From the NCBI RefSeq assembly GCF_030704685.1, contig NZ_JAUZDX010000034.1:1-32458 (forward strand): a stretch of DNA of 32,458 bases. Reading direction: 5' to 3'. The notes under the pieces were generated by a model. That model worked only from the letters and a program-made list of their open reading frames with translations, was not told the DNA's origin and ran no database searches. Made by a program: the position numbers and the translations under genes. Numbering within the stretch: the stretch's first letter is position 1; every line of letters starts with the position of its first letter. Positions 15,611-23,857 of the stretch are shown in pieces. Origin of the DNA: Acidovorax sp. A1169 (lineage in GTDB: Bacteria > Pseudomonadota > Gammaproteobacteria > Burkholderiales > Burkholderiaceae_C).

Positions 15611-17745
15611 GCCGCCACTCCTTCACCGGCCGCCATGCGGGCATCGGCTGTCAATTGCAGCGAGGTGGCGCGGCGCACCAGGCCATCGAGCTGGTAAATC
15701 GAAGCGACTGCGGGCTCGGCCACGCTGGCCGCACCTGCTGCGGGCGGGTGGCCCACGGCGTTGGACAGTTGCTCGGCCGCCAGCATGGCCAGTTGGCCCG
15801 CCGGGGCTTTGGTGGCACGGGCCAGCACGTCCTGCGAGGTCTCGAAGTCGAAGCCCGGCACGCCGAGCACGTTGGCCAGCACGCGCAGCACCTTCCAGGC
15901 GGGGCGAGTGTCGCCCAGCGGGCGCACCACGGCGTGGAAGCTCTGCAGGCGCCCTTCGGCGTTGACGAAGCTGCCCGAGGTTTCGGTGAACGGCGCGATG
16001 GGCAGCAGCACGTCGCTGATGTCCATGTTGGCCTTGAAGGGGCTCAGGGTCACAACCATCTGCGCCTGGCCGATGGCGGCGCTGGCCTGGGCACCGTTGG
16101 CCGCGTCGAACGCGGGTTCGGTGTTGAGCAGCAGCACGGCCTTGAGGCCGCCGGCCAGCATCTGGCCTGCGTTCAGGCCGCTGCCCACGGGGTGGGCGCC
16201 AGCGAACTGGGCACCCACGGTGTTGGCGGCTTCGGTGAGGTAGCCGACGGTGGCGCCGGTCTGCTCGCCGATCCAGTTGGCCAGCGCAAGCAGCGCTGTG
16301 GCCTGGCCGTGGTGCGCAGCAGCGTTGCCCAGCAGCACGGCCTTGCGTTCACCACCCAGCAGCGAGCGGGCGATGGCCAGGCTGGCCTCGGAGGCTTCGG
16401 CTGCACCCTGGGGGGCAGCGACGTTCTTTTCCTGGGCGATGGCCGAGGCGATGGAGCCAAGGGCTTGCACCCACTGGCTGGCGTTCTGCAGCAGTTGGTG
16501 CTTGATGGGCATGGCCCAGTCGCCCACCGAGGAGTCGACCACGCTCAGTTGGGCACCGTGGCGCACGGCAAGGCGCACGCGCAGGGCGAACAGTGGATGG
16601 TCCTTGCGCAGGTTGGAGCCCACCACCAGCACGCGCTGCAGCGTGGACAGGGAGGCGATGGAAGTGCCGAGCCAGCGGATGCCTTCGGGCGCCGCGAATT
16701 CGGCGTTGCGCAGGCGGTAGTCGATGCTGTCGCTGCCCAGGCCGCGCACCAGGGCGGAGGCCAGGTACAGCTCTTCGAGCGTGCTGTGCGGGCTGACCAG
16801 GGCGCCGATGCTGTTGGCACCGTGGTCGGCCTTGATGTTCTTGAGGCCATTGGCCACGTACTCGAGCGCGGTCTGCCAGTCGACGGTCTTCCAGACACCG
16901 CCTTGCTTGAGCATGGGCTCTGTCAGGCGTTCGTCGCTGTTGAGCGACTCGTACGAGAAGCGGTCGCGGTCGGCGATCCAGCACTCGTTGACGGCTTCGT
17001 TCTCGAACGGCACCACGCGCATGACCTTGTGGTTCTTGACCTGAACGATGAGGTTGGCACCGGTGGAGTCGTGCGGGCTGACCGAGCGACGGCGCGACAG
17101 TTCCCAGGTGCGGGCGCTGTAGCGGAACGGCTTGCTGGTGAGCGCGCCCACGGGGCAGATGTCGATCATGTTGCCCGACAGCTCGGAGTCGATCGTATCG
17201 CCCACCACGGTGGTGATCTCGGAGTGCTCGCCCCGGTGGATCATCCCGAGCTCCATCACGCCGGCCACTTCCTGGCCGAAGCGCACGCAGCGGGTGCAGT
17301 GGATGCAGCGACTCATCTCCTGCATGGAGATCAGCGGGCCCACGTCCTTCTGGAAGACCACGCGCTTTTCTTCCTCGTAGCGCGAGGAGGAACCGCCATA
17401 GCCCACGGCCAGATCCTGCAGCTGGCATTCACCGCCCTGGTCGCAGATGGGGCAGTCCAGCGGGTGGTTGATGAGCAGGAATTCCATGACCGACTGCTGG
17501 GCCTTGATGGCCTTGTCGCTCTTGGTGCGCACGATCATGCCCTGCGTCACCGGCGTGGCGCAGGCGGGCATAGGCTTGGGTGCCTTTTCCACGTCCACCA
17601 GGCACATGCGGCAGTTGGCGGCAATGGACAGCTTCTTGTGGTAACAGAAATGGGGAATGTAGGTGCCGGCCTTTTCGGCTGCATGCATCACCATGCAGCC
17701 TTCGGCGACTTCTACCTTCTGCCCGTCGAGTTCGATTTCAACCAT
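15607..17745 (-). CDS. nuoG: NADH-quinone oxidoreductase subunit G
   Basis: Large iron-sulfur subunit of the NADH-oxidising module, 712 residues. An N-terminal [2Fe-2S] site (Cys34, 45, 48, 62) is followed by a His-ligated [4Fe-4S] site (His94, Cys98, 101, 107) and a second [4Fe-4S] site (Cys147, 150, 153, 197). A degenerate molybdopterin-oxidoreductase-like domain makes up the rest. The N7 cluster of some bacteria is missing: at about residues 220-230 the expected VCPHCSVGCN-type block reads VSPHDSTGAN, with all cysteines replaced, as in the mitochondrial homologue. It starts 15 bases after nuoF. Confidence 0.96.
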   Translation of the reverse strand: MVEIELDGQKVEVAEGCMVMHAAEKAGTYIPHFCYHKKLSIAANCRMCLVDVEKAPKPMPACATPVTQGMIVRTKSDKAIKAQQSVMEFLLINHPLDCPICDQGGECQLQDLAVGYGGSSSRYEEEKRVVFQKDVGPLISMQEMSRCIHCTRCVRFGQEVAGVMELGMIHRGEHSEITTVVGDTIDSELSGNMIDICPVGALTSKPFRYSARTWELSRRRSVSPHDSTGANLIVQVKNHKVMRVVPFENEAVNECWIADRDRFSYESLNSDERLTEPMLKQGGVWKTVDWQTALEYVANGLKNIKADHGANSIGALVSPHSTLEELYLASALVRGLGSDSIDYRLRNAEFAAPEGIRWLGTSIASLSTLQRVLVVGSNLRKDHPLFALRVRLAVRHGAQLSVVDSSVGDWAMPIKHQLLQNASQWVQALGSIASAIAQEKNVAAPQGAAEASEASLAIARSLLGGERKAVLLGNAAAHHGQATALLALANWIGEQTGATVGYLTEAANTVGAQFAGAHPVGSGLNAGQMLAGGLKAVLLLNTEPAFDAANGAQASAAIGQAQMVVTLSPFKANMDISDVLLPIAPFTETSGSFVNAEGRLQSFHAVVRPLGDTRPAWKVLRVLANVLGVPGFDFETSQDVLARATKAPAGQLAMLAAEQLSNAVGHPPAAGAASVAEPAVASIYQLDGLVRRATSLQLTADARMAAGEGVAA

Positions 17746-17760
17746 ATGCGTTTCTCGGGA

Positions 17761-19119
17761 TCAGGCGGAGGCGGAAGCCTGGGGGGTCTTCTCTTGGCGG
17801 ATCAGCGCTTCGAATTCCGGACGGAAGTGCTTGATCATGGCGCGCACCGGCATGGCCGCTGCGTCACCCAGTGCGCAGATGGTGCGCCCCTGGATGTTGT
17901 CTGCCACCGAATTGAGCAGGTTCAGGTCGCCATCGCGCCCCTGGCCGTGCTGGATCCGGTCGATCACGCGCCACATCCAGCCCGTGCCTTCGCGGCACGG
18001 CGTGCACTGGCCACAGGATTCGTGCGAGTAGAAATAGGACAAGCGCAGCAGGCTCTCGACCATGCTGCGGGAGTCGTCCATCACGATGACGGCGCCCGAA
18101 CCCAGCATGGAGCCGGCCTTGGCGATGGAGTCGTAGTCCATCGTGCATTCCATGATGACGGACGCCGGCAGCACTGGCGAGGACGACCCGCCGGGAATCA
18201 CCGCCTTGAGCTGGCGGCCCTTGCGCACGCCACCAGCGAGTTCGAGCAGCTTGGCAAACGGCGTGCCCATGGGCACTTCGTAGTTGCCGGGCTTTTCCAC
18301 GTCGCCCGAGACCGAGAAGATCTTGGTGCCGCCATTGTTGGGCTTGCCGCACTCGAGGTAGGCCTGGCCACCATTGCGGATGATCCACGGCACGGCCGCG
18401 AAGGTCTCGGTGTTGTTGATGGTGGTGGGCTTGCCGTACAGGCCGAAGCTGGCCGGAAACGGCGGCTTGAAGCGCGGCTGGCCCTTCTTGCCTTCGAGCG
18501 ATTCGAGCAGCGCGGTCTCTTCGCCGCAGATGTAGGCGCCAAAGCCGTGCGCCGCATGCAGCTGGAAGCTGAAGTTGCTGCCCAGGATCTTGTCGCCCAG
18601 GTAGCCGGCGGCGCGCGCCTCTTCGAGCGCTTCTTCGAAGCGGTCGTAGGTCTGGAAGATTTCGCCGTGGATGTAGTTGTAGCCCACGGAGATGCCCATC
18701 GCGTAGGCCGCGATGATCATGCCTTCGATGACGATGTGCGGGTTGAACTGCAGGATGTCACGGTCCTTGCAGGTGCCTGGCTCGCCTTCGTCGGAGTTGC
18801 ACACGAGGTACTTCTGGCCGGGGAACGAGCGGGGCATGAAGCTCCACTTGAGGCCGGTGGGGAAGCCTGCGCCGCCGCGGCCGCGCAGGCCCGATTCCTT
18901 GACGGTGGCGATCACCTGGTCCTGGGTGAGGCCTGCGCCTTCACCCTGTGCCAGGATCTTGCGCAGCGCTTCGTAGCCGCCGCGCGCTTCGTAGTCCTTG
19001 ATGCCCCAGTTCGTGCCGTCGAGGCCCGCAACGATCTGCGGGTTGATGTGGCGGTCGTGGAAGCAGGTCTGCACGCCCGTGGCCTGGAACTGCGAGAGGA
19101 TATGTGCGGCGGTGGTCAT
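17761..19119 (-). CDS. nuoF: NADH-quinone oxidoreductase subunit F
   Basis: NADH- and FMN-binding subunit of complex I, 452 residues, the entry point for electrons. The glycine-rich GLRGRGGAGFPTGLKW (residues 78-92) binds FMN and NAD, and CNSDEGEPGTCKDRD (107-121) and GAYICGEETALLESLEG (195-210) are conserved around the nucleotide site. The [4Fe-4S] cluster N3 is bound by Cys369, 372, 375 (SCGQCTPCREG) and Cys415. The start overlaps the nuoE stop (ATGA). Confidence 0.97.
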   Translation of the reverse strand: MTTAAHILSQFQATGVQTCFHDRHINPQIVAGLDGTNWGIKDYEARGGYEALRKILAQGEGAGLTQDQVIATVKESGLRGRGGAGFPTGLKWSFMPRSFPGQKYLVCNSDEGEPGTCKDRDILQFNPHIVIEGMIIAAYAMGISVGYNYIHGEIFQTYDRFEEALEEARAAGYLGDKILGSNFSFQLHAAHGFGAYICGEETALLESLEGKKGQPRFKPPFPASFGLYGKPTTINNTETFAAVPWIIRNGGQAYLECGKPNNGGTKIFSVSGDVEKPGNYEVPMGTPFAKLLELAGGVRKGRQLKAVIPGGSSSPVLPASVIMECTMDYDSIAKAGSMLGSGAVIVMDDSRSMVESLLRLSYFYSHESCGQCTPCREGTGWMWRVIDRIQHGQGRDGDLNLLNSVADNIQGRTICALGDAAAMPVRAMIKHFRPEFEALIRQEKTPQASASA

Positions 19120-19649
19120 GCTTGTCCTTCCGCAGCCTTGAGGCCGTCAACCAGCTGGTCGAGCTTGTCGTTGTCCATGAAGCTGCACATGGTGCGGTCG
19201 TTGACCAGCATCACGGGCGCATCGGCGCAGGCGCCCAGACATTCGCACTGCTGCAGCGTGAACAGGCCGTCCGGCGTGGTCTCGCCCATGGTCACGCCGA
19301 GCTTCTTCTCGAGGTGGTGCAGCGCCTTCTGGCCGTCGCGCAGCTGGCAAGGCAGGTTGGTGCAGACGTTGAGCTTGTACTTGCCCGTCGGCTGCTGGTT
19401 GTACATGTTGTAGAACGTGGTGACTTCATGCACCGCGATCTGGGCCATGCCCAGGTAGTCGGCGATCACGGCCTCGCTGTTCACGCTGACCCAGCCCTGC
19501 TCCTGCTGCACGATGGCCAGGCAGGCCATCACGGCCGACTGCTTCTGCTCGGGCGGGTACTTGGCGACTTCGCGCGCAAAACGGGCAAGCGTCGCCTCGG
19601 TGATGGCGGCGGCGCCAGCGGTCAGGTTCTTCGATTCGGTCGTACTCAT
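19116..19649 (-). CDS. nuoE: NADH-quinone oxidoreductase subunit E
   Basis: The 24-kDa-type subunit with a thioredoxin-like fold, 177 residues. It binds the [2Fe-2S] cluster N1a through Cys96 and Cys101 (VCTNLPC) and Cys137 and Cys141 (ECLGAC). A helical N-terminal half (FAREVAKYPPEQKQSAVMACL) contacts NuoF. It overlaps nuoD by four bases upstream and nuoF by four bases downstream, a tight block consistent with coordinated synthesis of the NADH module. Confidence 0.96.
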   Translation of the reverse strand: MSTTESKNLTAGAAAITEATLARFAREVAKYPPEQKQSAVMACLAIVQQEQGWVSVNSEAVIADYLGMAQIAVHEVTTFYNMYNQQPTGKYKLNVCTNLPCQLRDGQKALHHLEKKLGVTMGETTPDGLFTLQQCECLGACADAPVMLVNDRTMCSFMDNDKLDQLVDGLKAAEGQA

Positions 19650-20899
19650 CGGTCAATCTCCCCGAACACGATATCCATGGTGCCGATGATGGCCACGGCG
19701 TCGGCAATCATGTGGCCGCGGGCCATCTCGTCGAGCGTGGCCAGGTGCGCAAAGCCGGGCGCACGGATCTTCAGGCGGTAGGGCTTGTTGGCACCATCGC
19801 TGACCAGGTAGATGCCGAATTCGCCCTTGGGGTGCTCTACGGCGGCATAGGCTTCGCCTTCGGGCACGTGAAAGCCCTCGGTGAACAGCTTGAAATGGTG
19901 GATCAGCTCTTCCATGTTGGACTTCATGGATTCGCGGTCGGGCGCAGCCACCTTGTGGTTGTCGGTGATGACCGGGCCGGGGTTGGCACGCAGCCAGTCC
20001 ACGCACTGCTTGATGATGCGGTTGGACTCGCGCATTTCGTGCACGCGCACGAGGTAGCGGTCATAGCAGTCGCCCGTCTTGCCCACGGGCACGTCGAAGT
20101 CCATGCGGTCGTAGACGTCGTAGGGCTGGGTCTTGCGCAGGTCCCATGCAATGCCGGAGCCACGAATCATGGGGCCGGTCATGCCCAGGTTCAGCGCGCG
20201 CTCGGGCGGCACCACGCCGATGCCCACGGTGCGCTGCTTCCAGATGCGGTTGTCGGTGAGCAGGGTCTCGTACTCGTCCACGCAGGCGGGGAAGCGCTTG
20301 GTGAAGTCATCGATGAAGTCGAGCAGCGAACCCTTGCGGTTCTGGTTCATGGCCTCCAGGGCCTTGGCGTTCTTGATCTTGCTGACCTTGTACTGCGGCA
20401 TGGAGTCCGGCAGGTCGCGGTACACGCCGCCCGGACGGAAGTACGCCGCGTGCATGCGCGCGCCGGAGACGGCTTCGTACATGTCGAACAGGTCTTCGCG
20501 CTCGCGAAAGGTGTAGATCAGGATGGTGGAGCTGCCGCAATCGTTGCCGTGCGAGCCAAGCCACATCAGGTGGTTCAGCAGGCGCGTGATTTCGGAGAAC
20601 ATCACGCGGATGTACTGGGCGCGCTCGGGCACTTCCAGGCCCATCAGCTTTTCGATGGCCAGGCAGTAGGCATGCTCGTTGCACATCATCGACACGTAGT
20701 CCAGGCGGTCCATGTAGGGCAGCGACTGGATGTAGGTCTTGTGCTCGGCCAGCTTTTCGGTGGCGCGGTGCAAGAGGCCGATGTGCGGATCGGCGCGCTG
20801 GACCACTTCGCCGTCGAGCTCGAGCACCAGGCGCAGCACGCCATGCGCTGCAGGGTGCTGCGGTCCGAAGTTCAGGGAATAGTTCTTGATTTCAGCCAT
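19646..20899 (-). CDS. nuoD: NADH-quinone oxidoreductase subunit D
   Basis: The 49-kDa subunit, related to the large subunit of NiFe hydrogenases, 417 residues. With NuoB it forms the quinone-reduction site. Family blocks are NFGPQHPAAHGVLRLVLEL near residue 11, DPHIGLLHRATEKLAEH near residue 37 and IRGSGIAWDLRK near residue 245. It is separate from nuoC, unlike the fused NuoCD of E. coli. It begins 26 bases after nuoC. Confidence 0.97.
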   Translation of the reverse strand: MAEIKNYSLNFGPQHPAAHGVLRLVLELDGEVVQRADPHIGLLHRATEKLAEHKTYIQSLPYMDRLDYVSMMCNEHAYCLAIEKLMGLEVPERAQYIRVMFSEITRLLNHLMWLGSHGNDCGSSTILIYTFREREDLFDMYEAVSGARMHAAYFRPGGVYRDLPDSMPQYKVSKIKNAKALEAMNQNRKGSLLDFIDDFTKRFPACVDEYETLLTDNRIWKQRTVGIGVVPPERALNLGMTGPMIRGSGIAWDLRKTQPYDVYDRMDFDVPVGKTGDCYDRYLVRVHEMRESNRIIKQCVDWLRANPGPVITDNHKVAAPDRESMKSNMEELIHHFKLFTEGFHVPEGEAYAAVEHPKGEFGIYLVSDGANKPYRLKIRAPGFAHLATLDEMARGHMIADAVAIIGTMDIVFGEIDR

Positions 20900-20925
20900 G
20901 GTGGGTCACGTGGGGCGCGGGCGCC

Positions 20926-21534
20926 TTAGTGCAGGCCTCCGTACTTGTCTTCGCGGATGATGCGCGGCGTGATCTCGCGCGGCTCGATCGACACGGGCTC
21001 GTAGACCACCCGGCGTTGCTCTGCGTCATAGCGCATCTCGACGTGGCCGGACAGCGGGAAGTCCTTGCGGAAGGGGTGGCCGATGAAGCCGTAGTCGGTC
21101 AGGATGCGGCGCAGGTCGTTGTGGCCGTCGAACACGATGCCGAACAGGTCGAACGCTTCGCGCTCGTACCAGTTGGCCGAGTTCCACAGGTCGGCAACCG
21201 AGGCCACCATCGGAAAATCGTCGTCGGCGCAGAACACCTTGACGCGCAGGCGCTGGTTCAGGCTGACCGACAGCAGGTGCGACACCACGCAGTAGCGCGC
21301 GCCTTCGTTGACTTCGTCGGCGTAGGCCGAGTAGTCGACGCCGCACAGGTCGATCAGCTGCTCGAACTGGCAGCCGGGCGCATCGCGCAGCTGCTGCATG
21401 GCAGCGAGGTAGTCGGCGGCGGAGACTTCGACGGTGACCTCACCGAGGGCCACGTGGATCTTGCGGACCTTGTCGCCCAGCACGGCGGCAACGGTGTCCT
21501 TGATTTTTTCAGGGCGAATGGCAACAGATGTCAT
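20926..21534 (-). CDS. nuoC: NADH-quinone oxidoreductase subunit C
   Basis: The 30-kDa-type peripheral-arm subunit, 202 residues from the chosen ATG at 21534. The family signature WYEREAFDLFGIVFDGHNDL, followed by RRILTDYGF, lies near residue 125, and a C-terminal tail with REITPRIIREDKYGGLH ends the protein. A TTG two codons upstream (21540) is possible, but GAGG is placed about seven bases before the ATG, which favours 21534. nuoB ends nine bases upstream. Confidence 0.95.
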   Translation of the reverse strand: MTSVAIRPEKIKDTVAAVLGDKVRKIHVALGEVTVEVSAADYLAAMQQLRDAPGCQFEQLIDLCGVDYSAYADEVNEGARYCVVSHLLSVSLNQRLRVKVFCADDDFPMVASVADLWNSANWYEREAFDLFGIVFDGHNDLRRILTDYGFIGHPFRKDFPLSGHVEMRYDAEQRRVVYEPVSIEPREITPRIIREDKYGGLH

Positions 21535-21543
21535 CGTCAACCC

Positions 21544-22023
21544 TCAGACGCGCGCAATGGTGTTGGTGCGGCGGATTTTCTGCTGCAGCTGGATGATGCC
21601 GTAGATCAGCGCCTCGGCCGTGGGGGGGCAGCCGGGCACGTAGACATCCACGGGCACGATGCGGTCGCAACCGCGCACCACGGAGTAGCTGTAGTGGTAG
21701 TAGCCACCGCCATTGGCGCACGAACCCATCGACAGCACCCAGCGGGGCTCCGACATCTGGTCGTACACCTTGCGCAGGGCAGGCGCCATCTTGTTGCACA
21801 ACGTGCCGGCCACGATCATCAGATCGGACTGGCGGGGGCTGGCACGGAACACTTCGGCACCGAAGCGGCCGATGTCGTAGCGTGCAGCCGCTGCGTGCAT
21901 CATTTCGACCGCGCAGCAAGCCAGACCAAAGGTCATGGGCCACAGCGAACCGGTTTTGGCCCAATTCACCACGGAGTCATAGCTCGTGGTGATGAAGCCT
22001 TCCTTCATCACGCCTTCAATCAT
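21544..22023 (-). CDS. nuoB: NADH-quinone oxidoreductase subunit B
   Basis: Carries the terminal [4Fe-4S] cluster N2 that reduces quinone, 159 residues. The unusual tandem ligands Cys36-Cys37 (GLACCAVEMM), with Cys102 (MGSCANGGG) and Cys132 (VPGCPPTAEAL), are all present. Fold and length are those of the family. An AAGGA motif precedes the ATG, and nuoA ends 27 bases upstream. Confidence 0.97.
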   Translation of the reverse strand: MIEGVMKEGFITTSYDSVVNWAKTGSLWPMTFGLACCAVEMMHAAAARYDIGRFGAEVFRASPRQSDLMIVAGTLCNKMAPALRKVYDQMSEPRWVLSMGSCANGGGYYHYSYSVVRGCDRIVPVDVYVPGCPPTAEALIYGIIQLQQKIRRTNTIARV

Positions 22024-22050
22024 TGCATCAGTCCTTGTTGAAGCCCGCTG

Positions 22051-22410
22051 TCATTCCCAATCGAGGGCGCCTTTTTTCCACTCGTAGACGAAGCCCACGA
22101 CGAGGATCGTCAGGAAAATCACCACAGCCACGAAACCGGCGGCACCCACCTCGTGCAGCGTGACCGCCCACGGGAAGAGGAACGCGATTTCAAGGTCAAA
22201 AAGGATGAAGAGAATGGCGACGAGGTAATAGCGCACGTCAAACTTCATGCGCGCATCCTCGAAGGCTTCAAAGCCACACTCGTAGGGGGAATTCTTGGCG
22301 TCGTCCGGGCGATTGGGGCCCAGGACATATCCGATGGCAAGGGGAACAACGCCTACGGCGATGCCGACCAAGATGAACAAGAGGACGGGGAGGTACTGAT
22401 CGAGGTTCAT
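22051..22410 (-). CDS. nuoA: NADH-quinone oxidoreductase subunit A
   Basis: First gene of the nuo operon, 119 residues with three membrane helices. The loop SPYECGFEAFEDARMKFDVRYY, with Cys45, is the hallmark of the subunit and is the segment that switches conformation near the quinone site. FDLEIAFLFPWA marks helix 2. No strong ribosome-binding site precedes the ATG. The upstream 74 bases to tRNA-Leu contain a strong hairpin and no clear promoter, so transcription probably enters from the tRNA or secG side. Confidence 0.96.
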   Translation of the reverse strand: MNLDQYLPVLLFILVGIAVGVVPLAIGYVLGPNRPDDAKNSPYECGFEAFEDARMKFDVRYYLVAILFILFDLEIAFLFPWAVTLHEVGAAGFVAVVIFLTILVVGFVYEWKKGALDWE

Positions 22411-22440
22411 CTTGAGGATGTGCTCACCGCTGTAGCCTGG

Positions 22441-22471
22441 CCCGACATGGCCCTTGCAGGGTCATGTCGGG
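22441..22471 (-). promoter_or_regulatory. Strong hairpin between tRNA-Leu and nuoA
   Basis: Arms CCCGACATG (22441-22449) and CATGTCGGG (22463-22471) pair perfectly. After one mismatch, CCCT/AGGG adds four more pairs around a three-base loop. On the transcribed strand it lies 14 bases beyond the tRNA 3' end and 31 bases before the nuoA ATG. No T-run follows, so a processing or stability role is more likely than simple termination. Confidence 0.5.
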
Positions 22472-22484
22472 GAGGCCTTTGTTT

Positions 22485-22569
22485 TGGTGCCGTCGGCGAG
22501 ACTCGAACTCGCACAGCTTTCGCCACTACCCCCTCAAGATAGCGTGTCTACCAATTTCACCACGACGGC
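22485..22569 (-). tRNA. tRNA-Leu (anticodon GAG)
   Basis: An 85-base class II tRNA with encoded CCA. The acceptor stem is GCCGTCG/CGACGGC. The D-arm region contains AATTGGTAGAC, and the anticodon stem CTATC/GGTAG encloses the loop TTGAGGG with anticodon GAG (reads CTC/CTT). A long variable arm (TGGCGAAAGCTG) is typical of leucine tRNAs, and the T-arm is GCGAG-TTCGAGT-CTCGC. It lies between secG and nuoA on the same strand. Confidence 0.96.
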
Positions 22570-22631
22570 TGGATGTACGTGCCTGGATGGCATGAGGAAC
22601 CTTGCGGTTTTGGCTTTCCAGACAATCCCGG

Positions 22632-22637
22632 ATTCTA
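22632..22637 (-). promoter_or_regulatory. Possible -10 box ahead of tRNA-Leu
   Basis: TAGAAT on the minus strand, one base from TATAAT, lies 63 bases upstream of the mature tRNA. The matching -35 region is poor (TGCGGA at 17 bases). It could drive the tRNA and the downstream nuo operon. Confidence 0.25.
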
Positions 22638-22684
22638 CTCCGTAAAAACCCTGCTCCGCAGTTCAGGGCCCAAATTAGTGCAGA

Positions 22685-23065
22685 TTATTTGGTCGGGATC
22701 TGCGCCGCGCCAGAGGCCGGCACCACAGGCACAGGAATCGCCACAGGAGCGGCACCCGACGCAGCCGAGGCTGGCGCGGAAGAAGCTGCCGCAGGCGCTT
22801 CGAGCACGCTGCCAGAGCTGGCGGGCCTCGCGTTGCCGAAGTATGCCAGAGCCAGCGTGGCAGCGAAGAACACCGCTGCCAACACCGCCGTGGTGCGCGA
22901 CAGGAAGTTGGCGCTGCCGCTGGCGCCGAACAGGCTGCCCGAGCTGCCGCTGCCGAAGGCAGCACCCATGTCGGCACCCTTGCCGTGCTGGATCAGGATC
23001 AACCCGATCATTACCAGGGCGGTGATCATCTGCACCGCCAGAACCACATTCACGATCACGTTCAT
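22685..23065 (-). CDS. secG: Preprotein translocase subunit SecG
   Basis: Small inner-membrane subunit of the SecYEG channel, 126 residues. Helix 1 (VVLAVQMITALVMIGLILIQ), a conserved cytoplasmic loop HGKGADMGAAFGSGSSGSLF near residues 27-46, and helix 2 (TTAVLAAVFFAATLALAYF) are the complete family core. The remaining 45 residues are an Ala/Pro/Ser/Val-rich tail of low complexity, common in betaproteobacterial SecG. ATG 23065 is preceded by AGGAG about 12 bases upstream. The frame stays open further upstream but overlaps tpiA, so this start is preferred. Confidence 0.93.
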   Translation of the reverse strand: MNVIVNVVLAVQMITALVMIGLILIQHGKGADMGAAFGSGSSGSLFGASGSANFLSRTTAVLAAVFFAATLALAYFGNARPASSGSVLEAPAAASSAPASAASGAAPVAIPVPVVPASGAAQIPTK

Positions 23066-23093
23066 TCTCTGTTTACTCCTGATTTGAATAGCT

Positions 23094-23855
23094 TCAGGCG
23101 CGGCCCGGACGGGCAGCACCAATGATCTGCAAGAAATCGCCCGCCTTGAGCGAAGCACCGCCCACCAGGCCACCATCGATGTCCGGCTGCGCCAGCAGTT
23201 CGGCCGCATTCGCGGCATTCATGCTGCCGCCATACAGCAGGTGGATGCGGTCGGCATGCTCGCTGGCCAGGGCCAACTGCGCACGCAGCACGGCATGCAC
23301 CGCCTGCGCCTGCTCGGGCGATGCCGTGCGGCCCGTGCCGATGGCCCAGACCGGCTCGTACGCCACCACGATTTCGCTGATGCAGTGGCCATTGAGGTGG
23401 ATCACCGCAGCCAGTTGGCGCTTGACGACGGCTTCGGTCTCATCCGCATCGCGCTCTGCCAGGGTCTCGCCCACGCAGACGATGGGCGTGACGCCCAGCG
23501 CCAGCGCGCGCTGCGCCTTGATGGCCACGACGGCATCGGTTTCGCCGTGGTACTGGCGGCGCTCCGAATGCCCCACCAGCACATAGCGCGCACCGAACTC
23601 CTTGAGCATGGCGGCCGACACCTCACCCGTGTAGGCACCTTGTTCGTGTGCCGACACATCCTGCGCAGCCAGGGCGATGCCCGAGCCCGCAACCAGCGCC
23701 TGCACCTGGGCCAGGTAAGGCGAGGGCACAGCCACGGCCACATCGCACTGCGGCGCGGCCGAGGCCATGCCATCCCGCAATGCCTTGAGCAGCGCTTCGT
23801 TGGCGGCCAGGCCGCCGTTCATCTTCCAGTTGCCTGCGATGAGCTTCTTTTTCAT
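23094..23855 (-). CDS. tpiA: Triosephosphate isomerase
   Basis: Glycolytic enzyme that interconverts dihydroxyacetone phosphate and glyceraldehyde 3-phosphate, 253 residues, a TIM barrel acting as a dimer in the cytoplasm. The catalytic residues are all present: Lys11 in GNWKMNG, His96 in LVGHSERR, and Glu167 in AYEPVWAIGTG. The phosphate-binding block LLYGGSMNAANA is near residue 207. The ATG at 23855 begins the normal MKKKLIAGNWKMNG N terminus. It is two bases from the stop of the upstream oxidoreductase gene, which suggests coupled translation. Confidence 0.97.
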   Translation of the reverse strand: MKKKLIAGNWKMNGGLAANEALLKALRDGMASAAPQCDVAVAVPSPYLAQVQALVAGSGIALAAQDVSAHEQGAYTGEVSAAMLKEFGARYVLVGHSERRQYHGETDAVVAIKAQRALALGVTPIVCVGETLAERDADETEAVVKRQLAAVIHLNGHCISEIVVAYEPVWAIGTGRTASPEQAQAVHAVLRAQLALASEHADRIHLLYGGSMNAANAAELLAQPDIDGGLVGGASLKAGDFLQIIGAARPGRA

Positions 23856-23857
23856 GT

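Noticed and set aside
16500..17000. Possible frameshift or domain loss in the NuoG C-terminal half
   Set aside because: The frame is continuous and the length (712) fits N7-lacking homologues; the degenerate domain is normal for NuoG.
15655..19413. A 1252-codon open frame on the plus strand opposite nuoG and nuoF
   Set aside because: Same explanation: it lies exactly over two secure nuo genes and its composition is that of an antisense shadow.
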